A DNA stretch of 9,068 nt from JAWLEP01 sp964553045 (GCA_964553045.1 CAZKJG010000038.1:1-9068), one strand, 5' to 3'; shown: positions 1-7,565, numbered from the stretch's first letter. Numbers and translations are program-made. The notes: generated from the sequence alone by a model not told the origin.

Positions 1-62
1 ACTAGTCAACTATTTTTTCATCAGTGCAGTTTCTTCGCCGCTCTTCAAAGTAGTTGACTAGT
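1..62. promoter_or_regulatory. Paired operator-like inverted repeat upstream of the polymerase operon
   Basis: The 12 bases at 1-12 (ACTAGTCAACTA) are the exact reverse complement of 51-62 (TAGTTGACTAGT). Each arm contains the self-complementary core ACTAGT. The right copy extends as a 14-bp near-palindrome at 53-66 with one mismatched symmetric pair. The left copy is cut by the window edge and could be half of a perfect palindrome. The two cores are centred 56 bp apart. This spacing is too wide for a simple terminator, and no run of T follows the right arm, so two binding sites for one dimeric regulator are more likely. Size and symmetry resemble MarR-family operators, but that is inference and no regulator gene is visible here. 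The sites could control the polymerase operon or a gene to the left of the window. Confidence 0.5.
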
Positions 63-80
63 TAACGTCAGGCACTGCCC

Positions 81-107
81 TTGCCCGATAGTGAACGCAT
101 GTATAGT
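81..107 (+). promoter_or_regulatory. Candidate promoter of the dnaE-led operon
   Basis: TATAGT at 102-107 matches five of six bases of the sigma-70 -10 consensus. TTGCCC at 81-86 is a weak -35 with a short 15-bp spacer. A second, weaker pair is TTAACG (62-67) with GATAGT (87-92), spacer 19. With the first choice, transcription would begin around 113-116, on or just before the ATG at 116. No Shine-Dalgarno sequence is seen there. The operator-like repeat ends about 20 bp upstream of the -35. Confidence 0.35.
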
Positions 108-115
108 ATCAGGGC

Positions 116-2944
116 ATGGTGAGCGCTATTCTTCCGCTGATGAGCAACAGGTCCTTCCGGCGTGGCGTGGCCTCCCCGGCGCAGCTGGCCGCCGCCGCGG
201 AGTCCGGCTTCGGGGCCGCCGTACTGGCCGACCGGGGAAATCTTTACGGCTATCCGGCGTTCTCCCGGGAGTGCGCCGCCCGCGGGGTGGCGGCAATCCC
301 GGGGGTCCGGCTGGAGGCCGGGGGCGTCCGCCTTCTGGCGATGGCGATTGAAGGCGGCTGGCCGGGTCTCTGCCGCCTGGTCACCGCCTTCGGTCTGGAG
401 GGGCTCGTCGGCCCGGCCTGCCTGGAGGGCCGTGAAGGGGTGGTTCTGGCGGCCGGCTCGCCGCCGGAGGCGGCCGCCCTGCGGCGGATGGGCTTTGCCG
501 GCCCGCTCCTGGTGGCCGTGGGGCCTTCCCGGCCGGTTGAGGCTCAGCGAGCGGCCATGGAGGCGGGGTTCGAGCCGGTGGCGGTCTGGCCGGCGATGTT
601 CACCGCCCCGGGGCATCGCCGGAGGCACGTCCTGGCCAGGGCCGCCGACCTGGGGGTGCCGCTGGACGCCATTCCCCGCGGCGAGCTGGCGGGCCGAGAG
701 GCAGCGATGCCGTCCGCTTCGGAGTTCGAAAGTGCCTTCTCCGGCTGCGGGAGAGCCCTGGCCGTGGGCAGGAGCCTGTCTGCGCTGTGCATGACCGGGA
801 TGCCGCCGCCGGCGGCCAGGGCCCCCGACCCGGAGGCCCACCGAAGGCTGCGGGAACTGGCCATGCGCGGTCTGCGGGAGCTCTACGCCGGCAGCTCGGT
901 GGCCCGTTCCCGGGCGGAGATGGAGCTGGCCCGGCTGCGGGACGCCGGCCTCAGCGGTTACGTCCTGGCCTTCGCCGAGATAGCCGAATACTGCCGCCTG
1001 CGGGGCATAGCGGCCGCCGCCAGGGGATCCGCTGCGGGAAGCCTGGTCTGCCGCCTGGCGGGGATATCGGTGGTCTGCCCCCTGAGGTACGGCCTGGGAT
1101 TCTCGCGGTTCTTCAACCGGCTGCGGCCCGACCCCCCGGACATAGACCTGGACGTGGACAGCCTTCGCCGCGACGAGGTGATGGAGTGGTTCCTGGAGAG
1201 CATGGGCGAGCGGGCGGGCTCGGTGGCCGAGGTGGTCACCCTCAGGAGCAGGGGAGCCTTCCGGGCAGCCGCCGCGGCCCGGGGGCTGGGGGCGGAGGAG
1301 ACCTCGGCCCTGGCCGGTCTGGTGGGGGTGCCCGACGACCCGGCCTGGAGCCGTCCCGGTCTGCGCCGGGTACTGGAGGAGTCGAAGATGCTGAAGGGCC
1401 TTCCCTGGCACCCGGCTCCGCATCCATGCGGGCTGGTATGCACTCCCGGCCCCCTGGCCGACCTGGTGGCCCTGGAGCCGGCGGAGTCCACCCCCCGGCT
1501 GATGCAGGCCGAGATGGACGACGCCGAGGCCATGGGCCTGCTGAAGATGGACATTCTGGGCCAGCGGGGACTGTCCACCATCAGCCTGGCGGCCGGAGCC
1601 GACGGCCGGTCGCCCGTGGCTCTGCTGCGCCGCCGGGAGCAGCCTGAAGAGGGGGCGGGGGAGCTTCTTCGCACCGGCCGCACCATCGGGGTGGTGCATG
1701 TGGAGTCGCCGGCCATGAGGGGCCTGCTGCGGCGCATGGACGCCCACACGGTGGAGGGTGTGGCCCGGGCGCTGGCCCTGGTGCGCCCCGGAGCCGCCGC
1801 CGGCGGCGGGAGGCAGCGGTACCTGGGCCGGCTGCGGGAGGGGCGGCCGCGTACGCCGGCGATGCCCCGGCTGGAGGAGGCGCTGCGGGAGAACCTGGGC
1901 GTAATGCTCTACCAGGAGGACGTGTCCCTGGCGGCCATGGCCCTGCTGGGTCTGGACGAGGCGGAGGCCGACCTGCTGCGCCGCCGTCTGAAGTCCGGAG
2001 AGGCGCAGCGGTCCCGGGTGCTGGCCATGGCCCGGGCGTCGGGGATGGACCCGGCGGGGGCCCGCAGGGCCTGGAAGGTGCTTTCCGGCTACGCCGGGTA
2101 CGGCTTCTGCCGGGCGCACGCCTTCACCTACGCCGCGGTGGCCTGCATCGCCGCCGGCCTGAAGGCCCGCTCGCCGGCGGTCCACTTCGCCGCCGTACTG
2201 GCCGCGGGAGGGGGCTTCTACCGGCCGCGGGTGTATGTGGAGGAGGCCAGAAGGATGGGGGTCTCCTTCCTCCCTCCGGGAGTCGACACCGGGGGCTGGG
2301 AGTCCTCGGCCCGCAACGGGAAGGTCATGCTGGGCTTCCGCCACCTCAAGGGCATGGGCGAGGCCCACTTCCGCCGCCTGCGGGAGGCCCGCCCCCGCAG
2401 CGGGCCCCGGGGCCTTCTGTCCCGCGGGATGCCCCCCTCGGTGGTGGAGTCCATGGCCCTGGCCGGATGCTTCGAGGAGCGGGGGATAACGCCCGGGGAG
2501 GCGCTGTGGAGGATGAGGTCCCCGCCGGACGGTCTCTTCGAGGGGGGCCGCGCCCCGGTGAGGGGCGAGTACTCCCTGACCAGGAAGGTGGGGCTGGAGC
2601 TGGGCCTTCTGGGGGTGCCCCTGTCCGCCTGCCCCCTGTCCCTGGCCCGCCGTCCGTCGGGTACGGTGCCCGCCCGCGACGCGGCCGAGTCCCCCCGGCC
2701 CGTGCTCTGGGGCAGGGTCGTCACCAGGCGCAGACTTGAAAACGGCAGTGGTTTCCTTATGGTAGAGGACGATACGGGAGTGGCGGACGTCTTTGTACCC
2801 GCCGGCCTCGCCACCCGGCGACAGCGGCTGCTCCGCCTGCCCGACATGACCCTCGTAATCGGCTGCCGGCGCGAGGACGACGGCCGTCTGAGGGTTTCGA
2901 GCCTTACCCGGGGCCCGATGCTCCAGTCCCCCCTGGAGCAGTGA
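116..2944 (+). CDS. dnaE: DnaE-type DNA polymerase III alpha subunit, short form with eroded PHP domain
   Basis: This is a C-family replicative or translesion DNA polymerase of 942 residues, against about 1,160 for DnaE1 and 1,030-1,080 for DnaE2/ImuC. The polymerase core is intact. RGSAAGSL lies before the catalytic PDIDLD motif (Asp344 and Asp346), the third Asp479 is in LKMDILG, and YQEDV and GYGFCRAHA motifs follow. The N-terminal PHP region (about 1-230) keeps the fold-like LADRGNLYG stretch, but the HxH pair, the His of the usual TDH and the Glu of GCE are all replaced, so metal-dependent proofreading is unlikely. DGLF at 805-808 sits where the clamp-binding motif is expected. An OB-fold (about 861-935) ends the protein, and the tau-binding tail is missing. 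An in-frame stop at 104-106 limits the start. ATG 116 keeps the first PHP strand, while Met9 (140) is the alternative. It probably works as an accessory or error-prone polymerase, but no imuA or imuB lies within the window. Confidence 0.9.
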   Translation: MVSAILPLMSNRSFRRGVASPAQLAAAAESGFGAAVLADRGNLYGYPAFSRECAARGVAAIPGVRLEAGGVRLLAMAIEGGWPGLCRLVTAFGLEGLVGPACLEGREGVVLAAGSPPEAAALRRMGFAGPLLVAVGPSRPVEAQRAAMEAGFEPVAVWPAMFTAPGHRRRHVLARAADLGVPLDAIPRGELAGREAAMPSASEFESAFSGCGRALAVGRSLSALCMTGMPPPAARAPDPEAHRRLRELAMRGLRELYAGSSVARSRAEMELARLRDAGLSGYVLAFAEIAEYCRLRGIAAAARGSAAGSLVCRLAGISVVCPLRYGLGFSRFFNRLRPDPPDIDLDVDSLRRDEVMEWFLESMGERAGSVAEVVTLRSRGAFRAAAAARGLGAEETSALAGLVGVPDDPAWSRPGLRRVLEESKMLKGLPWHPAPHPCGLVCTPGPLADLVALEPAESTPRLMQAEMDDAEAMGLLKMDILGQRGLSTISLAAGADGRSPVALLRRREQPEEGAGELLRTGRTIGVVHVESPAMRGLLRRMDAHTVEGVARALALVRPGAAAGGGRQRYLGRLREGRPRTPAMPRLEEALRENLGVMLYQEDVSLAAMALLGLDEAEADLLRRRLKSGEAQRSRVLAMARASGMDPAGARRAWKVLSGYAGYGFCRAHAFTYAAVACIAAGLKARSPAVHFAAVLAAGGGFYRPRVYVEEARRMGVSFLPPGVDTGGWESSARNGKVMLGFRHLKGMGEAHFRRLREARPRSGPRGLLSRGMPPSVVESMALAGCFEERGITPGEALWRMRSPPDGLFEGGRAPVRGEYSLTRKVGLELGLLGVPLSACPLSLARRPSGTVPARDAAESPRPVLWGRVVTRRRLENGSGFLMVEDDTGVADVFVPAGLATRRQRLLRLPDMTLVIGCRREDDGRLRVSSLTRGPMLQSPLEQ

Positions 2945-2968
2945 TGGAAACGGGAAACGGAGGTGGAG

Positions 2969-5350
2969 ATGCGTCCAGAACCCCTCGGCACCGAACGGCT
3001 TCGCTGGCGCTGCCCCGAGTCGGCCTTCGACTTCGAGGACAGCAGCCAGATAGAGACAAGCGACAGGATAGTGGGCCAGGACAGGGCGGTGGACGCCGTC
3101 CGCCTGGGCCTGAGGATACCCTCCATCGGCTACAACATGTTCGTCACCGGCGTCTCCGGCACCGGCCGGGAGACCACCGTCAAGAGGGTGCTGGACTCCA
3201 TAGACACCACCACCCGAGAGCTCTCGGACATCTGCTACGTCCACAACCTGGAGGATGCCCGGCATCCCAGGGCCCTCATCTTCCCCGCGGGGGACGGCCG
3301 GAAGTTCGTGGAGGACATGTCCGAGTCGCTACAGCTGCTGCGCAGCAACCTCCCGGCGGTCCTGGACAGCGAGCGGACGGCGCTGGAGAAGCGGGCCATC
3401 ATGGAGGAGGCCGAGTCCCGCAAGAAGGAGCTGATGGCCGAGGTGGAGCAGAAGGCGGGCGAGGAGGGCTTCGCCGTGGTCAGCATACCCGTGGGGCCCG
3501 AGCAGTACCGGCCCGACGTGCTTCCGGTGGTGGACCAGAAGCCGGTGACCTTCGACAAGCTGGAGAAGATGGTGGAGGAGGAGGAGCTCTCCGCCGAGAA
3601 GCTGGAGAGCTACCGAAAGCTCCACCAGGAGCTGTTCACCATGCTGGCCGAGGCCTACCGCAAGGCGAAGCGCATAGACATGGAAGTCCGCTCCCGGGTC
3701 TCCGAGCTCTACCAGAGGCTGCTGGAGCCCACGGTGTCCGGAATACTCTCCCGTCTCAAGGAGGGCCGCTCCGAACAGGTCGGCGAGTACGCCGACCGGA
3801 TGGGGGAGACCATTCTGGAGAACCTGGAGGCCTTCGTGGCCTCCGAGGAGGAGGAGGGGGACCCCTACGCCCTCTTCATGCCCAACCTGCTGGTGGACAA
3901 CTCCGACAGCGAGGGCAGCCCGGTTATACTGGAGCAGTTTCCCGACTGGGTAAGCCTTTTCGGCAACATCGACCGGGTGGTGGTGAACAACCGCCCCTAC
4001 AGCGACCACACCATGATACAGGGTGGGACGGTGCTTCAGGCCAACGGCGGCTACCTGGTGCTGGAGGCCATGGACCTGGTGCGGCAGCCCGACCTCTGGC
4101 AGAACCTGGTCCAGACCCTGCGCAGCCAGACCGCCGTGATCCGCGCCCACGATCCCCTGAGCCTGCACCCGGTGAAGCTGCAGCCCGAGCCGGTGTCCAT
4201 AAACGTCAAGGTGATACTCCTGGGCCCGTCGTGGCTGTACTCCCTGCTGGCCGCCAACGACCCGGAGTTCAGCCTGCTGTTCAGGGTCCGGGCCGACTTC
4301 AGCGACCGGATGGACGTCAGCGACGACTCCCTGGCCGACTTCGCGCAGGTGATAGCCAATATCGTCAGAAGCGAGAAGCTGCCCCACATGGAGAGGGGGG
4401 CCATGGCCGCCCTGGCCGAGGAGGCGGTACGCCTCACCGGCGACCAGAAGAAGATCTCCCTGGAGTTCAGCCGGGTGGCGGATTTCGTCCGCCAGGCCGC
4501 CTACTGGGCCGACGAGGAGGGGGCCGAGCTGATACGGGCCGAGGACATCCGCCGCGCCGCCCGGGAGAAGCGCAGGAGGCTCTCGCTTCCCGAGGACCGG
4601 GCCATGGAGGCCATCCTCAACCACGACATCATGATCGACACCGATGGCGAGGCGGTGGGGCAGGTGAACGGCCTGGCCGTCTACTCCACGGTGGACTACA
4701 GCTTCGGCCTGCCGGTACGGATCACGGCCCGGGTCTCCGCCGGGCGTCACGGCATCATAGACGTGGAGAGGGAGGCCGAGCTCTCCGGCGCCATTCACAC
4801 CAAGGGCATACAGATAATCACCGGCCACCTGCGGGGCAGGTTCGCCTCCGACTACCCCCTCTCCCTCTCGGCCAGCATCTGCTTCGAGCAGAGCTACGGC
4901 GGCATAGACGGCGACAGCGCCAGCTCCACCGAGCTCTACGCCCTTCTCAGCGTCCTGGCCGACGCCCCGATCCGTCAGGACCTGGCGGTAACCGGCTCGG
5001 TGAACCAGCGCGGCGAGGTGCAGGCCATAGGCGGGGTGAACCACAAGGTAGAGGGCTTCTTCCGTCTCTGTCGACAGCGGGGCCTCACCGGCGACCAGGG
5101 GGTCCTGATCCCGGCGGCCAACCGGCACCACCTGCAGCTGAGCCACGAGGTGATAGAGGCGGTGGAGAAGGGCGAGTTCCACATCTACCCCGTGGAGACC
5201 ATCGACCAGGGCATAGGGCTGCTCACCGGCATGGAGGCCGGCGCCCGGCAGTCCGACGGCCACTACCCGGAGGCCAGCGTCAACGGCCGGGCCGACCGCA
5301 GGCTGCGCGGGCTGGCCGAGACCCTCAGATCCTTCCGGTCCGGCGACTAG
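2969..5350 (+). CDS. Lon-family ATP-dependent protease, AAA_32 (COG1067) type
   Basis: This is a cytoplasmic serine protease with a fused AAA-type domain, 793 residues from ATG 2969. That start follows GGAGGT (2959-2964) by 4 nt; a GTG at 2963 in the same frame overlaps that ribosome site and is less likely. The P-loop is GVSGTGRET (61-69), with Arg67 where Lys is usual in Lon. A long charged helical insertion, probably coiled coil, fills about 105-265. The Walker-B-like strand is GGYLVLEAMDL (360-370). The protease domain (about 555-770) has the Lon dyad: Ser650 in DGDSAS and Lys693 in GGVNHK, 43 residues apart as in E. coli Lon. Only 24 nt separate it from dnaE and 4 nt from the next gene, so it should be cotranscribed. 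The substrate is unknown. Family membership is firm, but whether it hydrolyses ATP cannot be told from sequence. Confidence 0.9.
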   Translation: MRPEPLGTERLRWRCPESAFDFEDSSQIETSDRIVGQDRAVDAVRLGLRIPSIGYNMFVTGVSGTGRETTVKRVLDSIDTTTRELSDICYVHNLEDARHPRALIFPAGDGRKFVEDMSESLQLLRSNLPAVLDSERTALEKRAIMEEAESRKKELMAEVEQKAGEEGFAVVSIPVGPEQYRPDVLPVVDQKPVTFDKLEKMVEEEELSAEKLESYRKLHQELFTMLAEAYRKAKRIDMEVRSRVSELYQRLLEPTVSGILSRLKEGRSEQVGEYADRMGETILENLEAFVASEEEEGDPYALFMPNLLVDNSDSEGSPVILEQFPDWVSLFGNIDRVVVNNRPYSDHTMIQGGTVLQANGGYLVLEAMDLVRQPDLWQNLVQTLRSQTAVIRAHDPLSLHPVKLQPEPVSINVKVILLGPSWLYSLLAANDPEFSLLFRVRADFSDRMDVSDDSLADFAQVIANIVRSEKLPHMERGAMAALAEEAVRLTGDQKKISLEFSRVADFVRQAAYWADEEGAELIRAEDIRRAAREKRRRLSLPEDRAMEAILNHDIMIDTDGEAVGQVNGLAVYSTVDYSFGLPVRITARVSAGRHGIIDVEREAELSGAIHTKGIQIITGHLRGRFASDYPLSLSASICFEQSYGGIDGDSASSTELYALLSVLADAPIRQDLAVTGSVNQRGEVQAIGGVNHKVEGFFRLCRQRGLTGDQGVLIPAANRHHLQLSHEVIEAVEKGEFHIYPVETIDQGIGLLTGMEAGARQSDGHYPEASVNGRADRRLRGLAETLRSFRSGD

Positions 5351-5354
5351 GGAC

Positions 5355-6548
5355 ATGTCCTCCCCGGACCGCCGCAGGCACAGGGTGTTCACCGCCAGCT
5401 GGGGCCAGCTGGAGGCCGGGGGGTCGAACCTGGGCGACACGGCCATACTGGCCGCCCAGCTTCGGGACCTCTCGTCGGCGGGTGCGGAGGTGGGGGTGGC
5501 CTCGGCCGACCCAGAGAGGACCGCCGAGCTCTTCGGCGGAATCCGCTCCTTCTCCGTGGCCGGGGGCAGGGCGGCGGCCTTCGCCCGGGGGGCGCTGTGG
5601 GCCGACACCGTGGTGGTGGGGGGAGGCGAGCTGGCCCAGGACGTATCCTCCCTGCTCTACACCCCCTTCAACCTGCTTCCGCTGATGCTGGCCCGGCTGT
5701 TCGGCAGGCGGGCCTTCGCCTGGGGCATAGGCATAGGGCAGGGCCGCGAGCTGCGCCCCTGGACCAGGGCGCTTCTGCGTCGCTGGCTGGGCACCTGCCG
5801 CGGGGTCACCGCCCGCGACGCTTCCACCAGGAGGCTGCTGCTGGAGCTGGGGCTCTCTTCCCGCAGGGTGGTTCTGGCGGCGGACTCCGCCTTCTCGCTG
5901 GCGAAGACCGGCTCCCCCGTCGGCGGCGGCGAGCCCCACCTCCTGGCGGCGGCCCCCCGCAACGTGCTCAACCGTACTGGCAGGCTCCTGCCACTGGAGC
6001 TGCGCCGCAGGCTGGGCATCCACAGCGAGCCCGACCCCACATCCGTGAGGGCGGCCTGGGCCGAGCTGCTGGACGACCACCTGGCCCGTCGCGGGGGAAG
6101 GGTTCTGATGCTTCCCTTCCACACCGGCAGCCTCTCCAACGCCGACGACGCCGAGTGCATGGCGGTGAGGGACATGATGGACCGCGCCGACAGGGTGGAG
6201 ATGGTGGACACCTCCCGCCTGGAGGCCGCCATGGAGGCCCTGTCCCGATGCCGGGCCATGGTGACCGTTCCCCTGCACGGCTCCATACTGGCCGTGATCG
6301 CCGGAGCGGTGCCACTGGCTGCCCCCTACGCCTCCAAGGGCACCCGCTTCATGCGCCAGGCCGGCCTTGAGAGCCTGATCCTGCCCCAGCCCGGCACCCC
6401 CGGATGGGCCCGGCGCGCCGGCGGAATGCTTCAGAAGGTCTGGAGCGGAAGAGACGGCATCCGTCCGGCCATGATGAGACGGAGGGGCGAGCTGGTCCGC
6501 CGCGGCCGGCTGAACCTCCGGCACTTCCGCCGGACCTGCGGAAGCTGA
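5355..6548 (+). CDS. Polysaccharide pyruvyl transferase family protein (CsaB/WcaK-like)
   Basis: The product is 397 residues and looks like a PS_pyruv_trans (PF04230) enzyme, a GT-B-like fold that transfers pyruvate from phosphoenolpyruvate to a sugar of an envelope polymer. Family landmarks are GGSNLGD near the N terminus (22-28), VVVGGGE (86-92) in the position of the usual GGG strand, AWGIGIGQG, ADSAFSL, LPFHTGS (253-259), and PLHGSILAVIAG (about 306-317), which replaces the common RLHAL. In CsaB proteins, pyruvylation of a secondary cell-wall polymer anchors S-layer proteins; that role here is inference. No signal peptide is seen, so the protein should be cytosolic. ATG 5355 lies 4 nt after the protease stop and has only a poor ribosome site (AGGGA), so translation probably depends on reinitiation. 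It is functionally unlike its operon neighbours. Confidence 0.8.
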   Translation: MSSPDRRRHRVFTASWGQLEAGGSNLGDTAILAAQLRDLSSAGAEVGVASADPERTAELFGGIRSFSVAGGRAAAFARGALWADTVVVGGGELAQDVSSLLYTPFNLLPLMLARLFGRRAFAWGIGIGQGRELRPWTRALLRRWLGTCRGVTARDASTRRLLLELGLSSRRVVLAADSAFSLAKTGSPVGGGEPHLLAAAPRNVLNRTGRLLPLELRRRLGIHSEPDPTSVRAAWAELLDDHLARRGGRVLMLPFHTGSLSNADDAECMAVRDMMDRADRVEMVDTSRLEAAMEALSRCRAMVTVPLHGSILAVIAGAVPLAAPYASKGTRFMRQAGLESLILPQPGTPGWARRAGGMLQKVWSGRDGIRPAMMRRRGELVRRGRLNLRHFRRTCGS

Positions 6549-6550
6549 CC

Positions 6551-7390
6551 TTGCTGCTGGGCATACACCTCTCCTCCGCCGGAGGCATGGCCGCCACCGC
6601 CGCCCGGGCCGCCGGGCTGGACCTGCAGGCGGTGCAGATCTTCACAGCCAACCAGCGGCGGTGGCGGCCTGCCCCCATACCCCCCGAGGAAGCGGAGGTC
6701 TTCCGGCTGGGCATGAAGGTGCCGGTGCTGTCACACGCCTCCTACCTGATCAATCCCGCCGGAAACCGGGACGGGGTGACCGCCCGCTCCCGGCGGGCCC
6801 TGGCCCACGAGCTTCGCCGCATGGAGCAGCTGGGGATCGAATGGATGGTCCTCCATCCCGGCTCGCACCTGGGCGACGGGCCGGCCCGCGGCATCGAGAG
6901 GGCCGCGTCCATGATCGGCGTCGCCCTGGAGGCCAGCCCCCGCGGAGGCGTTCTGCTGGAGAACACCGCCGGCATGGGATCCTCCCTGGGGGGCGATCTG
7001 AGCGAGCTGGCGGCCATACTCCGCCTGGTCGCCGCTCCGGAGCGCATGGGCTGCTGCATCGACACCGCCCACCTGCACGGGGCCGGCTACGACCTCGCCC
7101 CCGAGGCGCTGGAGACAACGGTGGCCCGGGTCACTGCAGAGCTGGACGGCGGCCCGGTGCGCGCGTTCCACCTCAACGACTCCCTGGCCGAACGCGGAAG
7201 CAGGCTGGACCGCCACCAGAGCGCGGGGGAGGGGACGGTAGGCCTGCAGGCTTTGGGGATGCTGGCGGCCATGGAGGAGTTCGAGGGCGTGCCGGCGGTG
7301 GTGGAGACGCCGGGCACGGATGCCGACCGGGTGCGGGACGCCCTTCTGATACGGCGCAGGGCGTGCGCAATGCGTGAAGCCGAGGCATAG
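6551..7390 (+). CDS. nfo: Endonuclease IV (deoxyribonuclease IV, AP endonuclease)
   Basis: This base-excision-repair enzyme cuts DNA 5' of abasic sites and also acts on 3'-blocked ends, using a trinuclear zinc site in a TIM barrel. All nine expected ligands are present, counting from TTG 6551: His62 (SHASYLIN), His102 (LHPGSH), Glu137 (ENTAG), Asp171 and His174 (CIDTAH), His207 (HLND), Asp220 and His222 (LDRH), and Glu252 (VETPG). TTG 6551 gives 279 residues, close to the 285 of E. coli Nfo, begins just before the first barrel strand (LLLGIHLSS), and is preceded by GGAAG at 6540-6544. The reading frame stays open upstream to an ATG at 6404, but that start would overlap the previous gene by 145 nt and add an arginine-rich tail foreign to the family. 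The gene begins 2 nt after the pyruvyl transferase stop and ends the operon. Confidence 0.93.
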   Translation: MLLGIHLSSAGGMAATAARAAGLDLQAVQIFTANQRRWRPAPIPPEEAEVFRLGMKVPVLSHASYLINPAGNRDGVTARSRRALAHELRRMEQLGIEWMVLHPGSHLGDGPARGIERAASMIGVALEASPRGGVLLENTAGMGSSLGGDLSELAAILRLVAAPERMGCCIDTAHLHGAGYDLAPEALETTVARVTAELDGGPVRAFHLNDSLAERGSRLDRHQSAGEGTVGLQALGMLAAMEEFEGVPAVVETPGTDADRVRDALLIRRRACAMREAEA

Positions 7391-7409
7391 ACGGGTCCGG
7401 CCCGCAAAC

Positions 7410-7438
7410 TTGTCCCCGCGGCGGCGATCGGCTATTTT
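7410..7438 (+). promoter_or_regulatory. Candidate sigma-70 promoter of gdhA
   Basis: TTGTCC (7410-7415) and TATTTT (7433-7438) each match four of six consensus bases and are exactly 17 bp apart. Transcription would start near 7445, giving a 5' leader of about 120 nt before the GTG start. This is the best promoter-like pair between the nfo stop and gdhA. Confidence 0.45.
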
Positions 7439-7444
7439 CTTCGA

Positions 7445-7474
7445 GGGTCCCGGCAGCTGACAGGGGCCCCTTTT
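7445..7474 (+). terminator. GC hairpin with T-run between nfo and gdhA
   Basis: GGGTCCC (7445-7451) pairs with GGGGCCC (7463-7469) over 7 bp with one G-U pair and an 11-nt loop. One C and then TTTT (7471-7474) follow. It can serve as a modest intrinsic terminator for the dnaE-nfo operon. If the promoter at 7410-7438 is real, the same hairpin lies at the very 5' end of the gdhA transcript and could act as an attenuator. The T-run is short, so termination strength is uncertain. Confidence 0.45.
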
Positions 7475-7499
7475 CCACTCTTCAACCACCAGTCGAGGA

Positions 7500-7550
7500 C
7501 AGGGCCGGGGCGGCCCTGGCGCAACAATCGAAAAACCGGGCTCGGCCCGG
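7500..7550 (+). promoter_or_regulatory. Two tandem hairpins in the gdhA leader
   Basis: CAGGGCC (7500-7506) pairs with GGCCCTG (7512-7518) around a 5-nt loop. CCGGGC (7536-7541) pairs with GCCCGG (7545-7550) around TCG. The second stem ends 2 nt before the ribosome binding site AGGAGGTG (7553-7560), so it leaves the site free but next to structure. Strands of the first stem can also pair with the 7463-7469 arm, allowing alternative folds. I do not recognise a known riboswitch. Confidence 0.45.
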
Positions 7551-7565
7551 TCAGGAGGTGTCAAA

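Noticed and set aside
10..21. A - strand ATG at 19-21 near the left edge
   Set aside because: It reaches a stop after three codons, so no gene is present.
54..59. TTGACT as a -35 box for the polymerase gene
   Set aside because: No -10-like hexamer lies 16-19 bp downstream; the match is better explained as part of the operator palindrome.
68..3265. A 1,065-codon open frame on the - strand opposite the polymerase gene
   Set aside because: High GC keeps stop codons rare in other frames. Its translation is low-complexity, rich in Gly, Pro, Arg, Ala and His, with no recognisable domain, while the + strand shows clear DnaE motifs.
3329..5608. A 759-codon - strand open frame
   Set aside because: It is a mirror of the Lon-like coding frame, without domain motifs or a convincing start.
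2941..5685. A 914-codon + strand open frame overlapping the Lon-like gene
   Set aside because: It is rich in Gly, Arg and Pro, matches no family, and covers sequence whose other frame encodes an intact Lon dyad and P-loop.
5325..6524. A 399-codon - strand open frame opposite the pyruvyl transferase
   Set aside because: Low-complexity translation with no motif; the + strand frame has the family landmarks.
6404..6550. N-terminal extension of Nfo from ATG 6404
   Set aside because: It would overlap the previous gene by 145 nt and add an Arg-rich tail not seen in endonuclease IV. TTG 6551 gives the family length.
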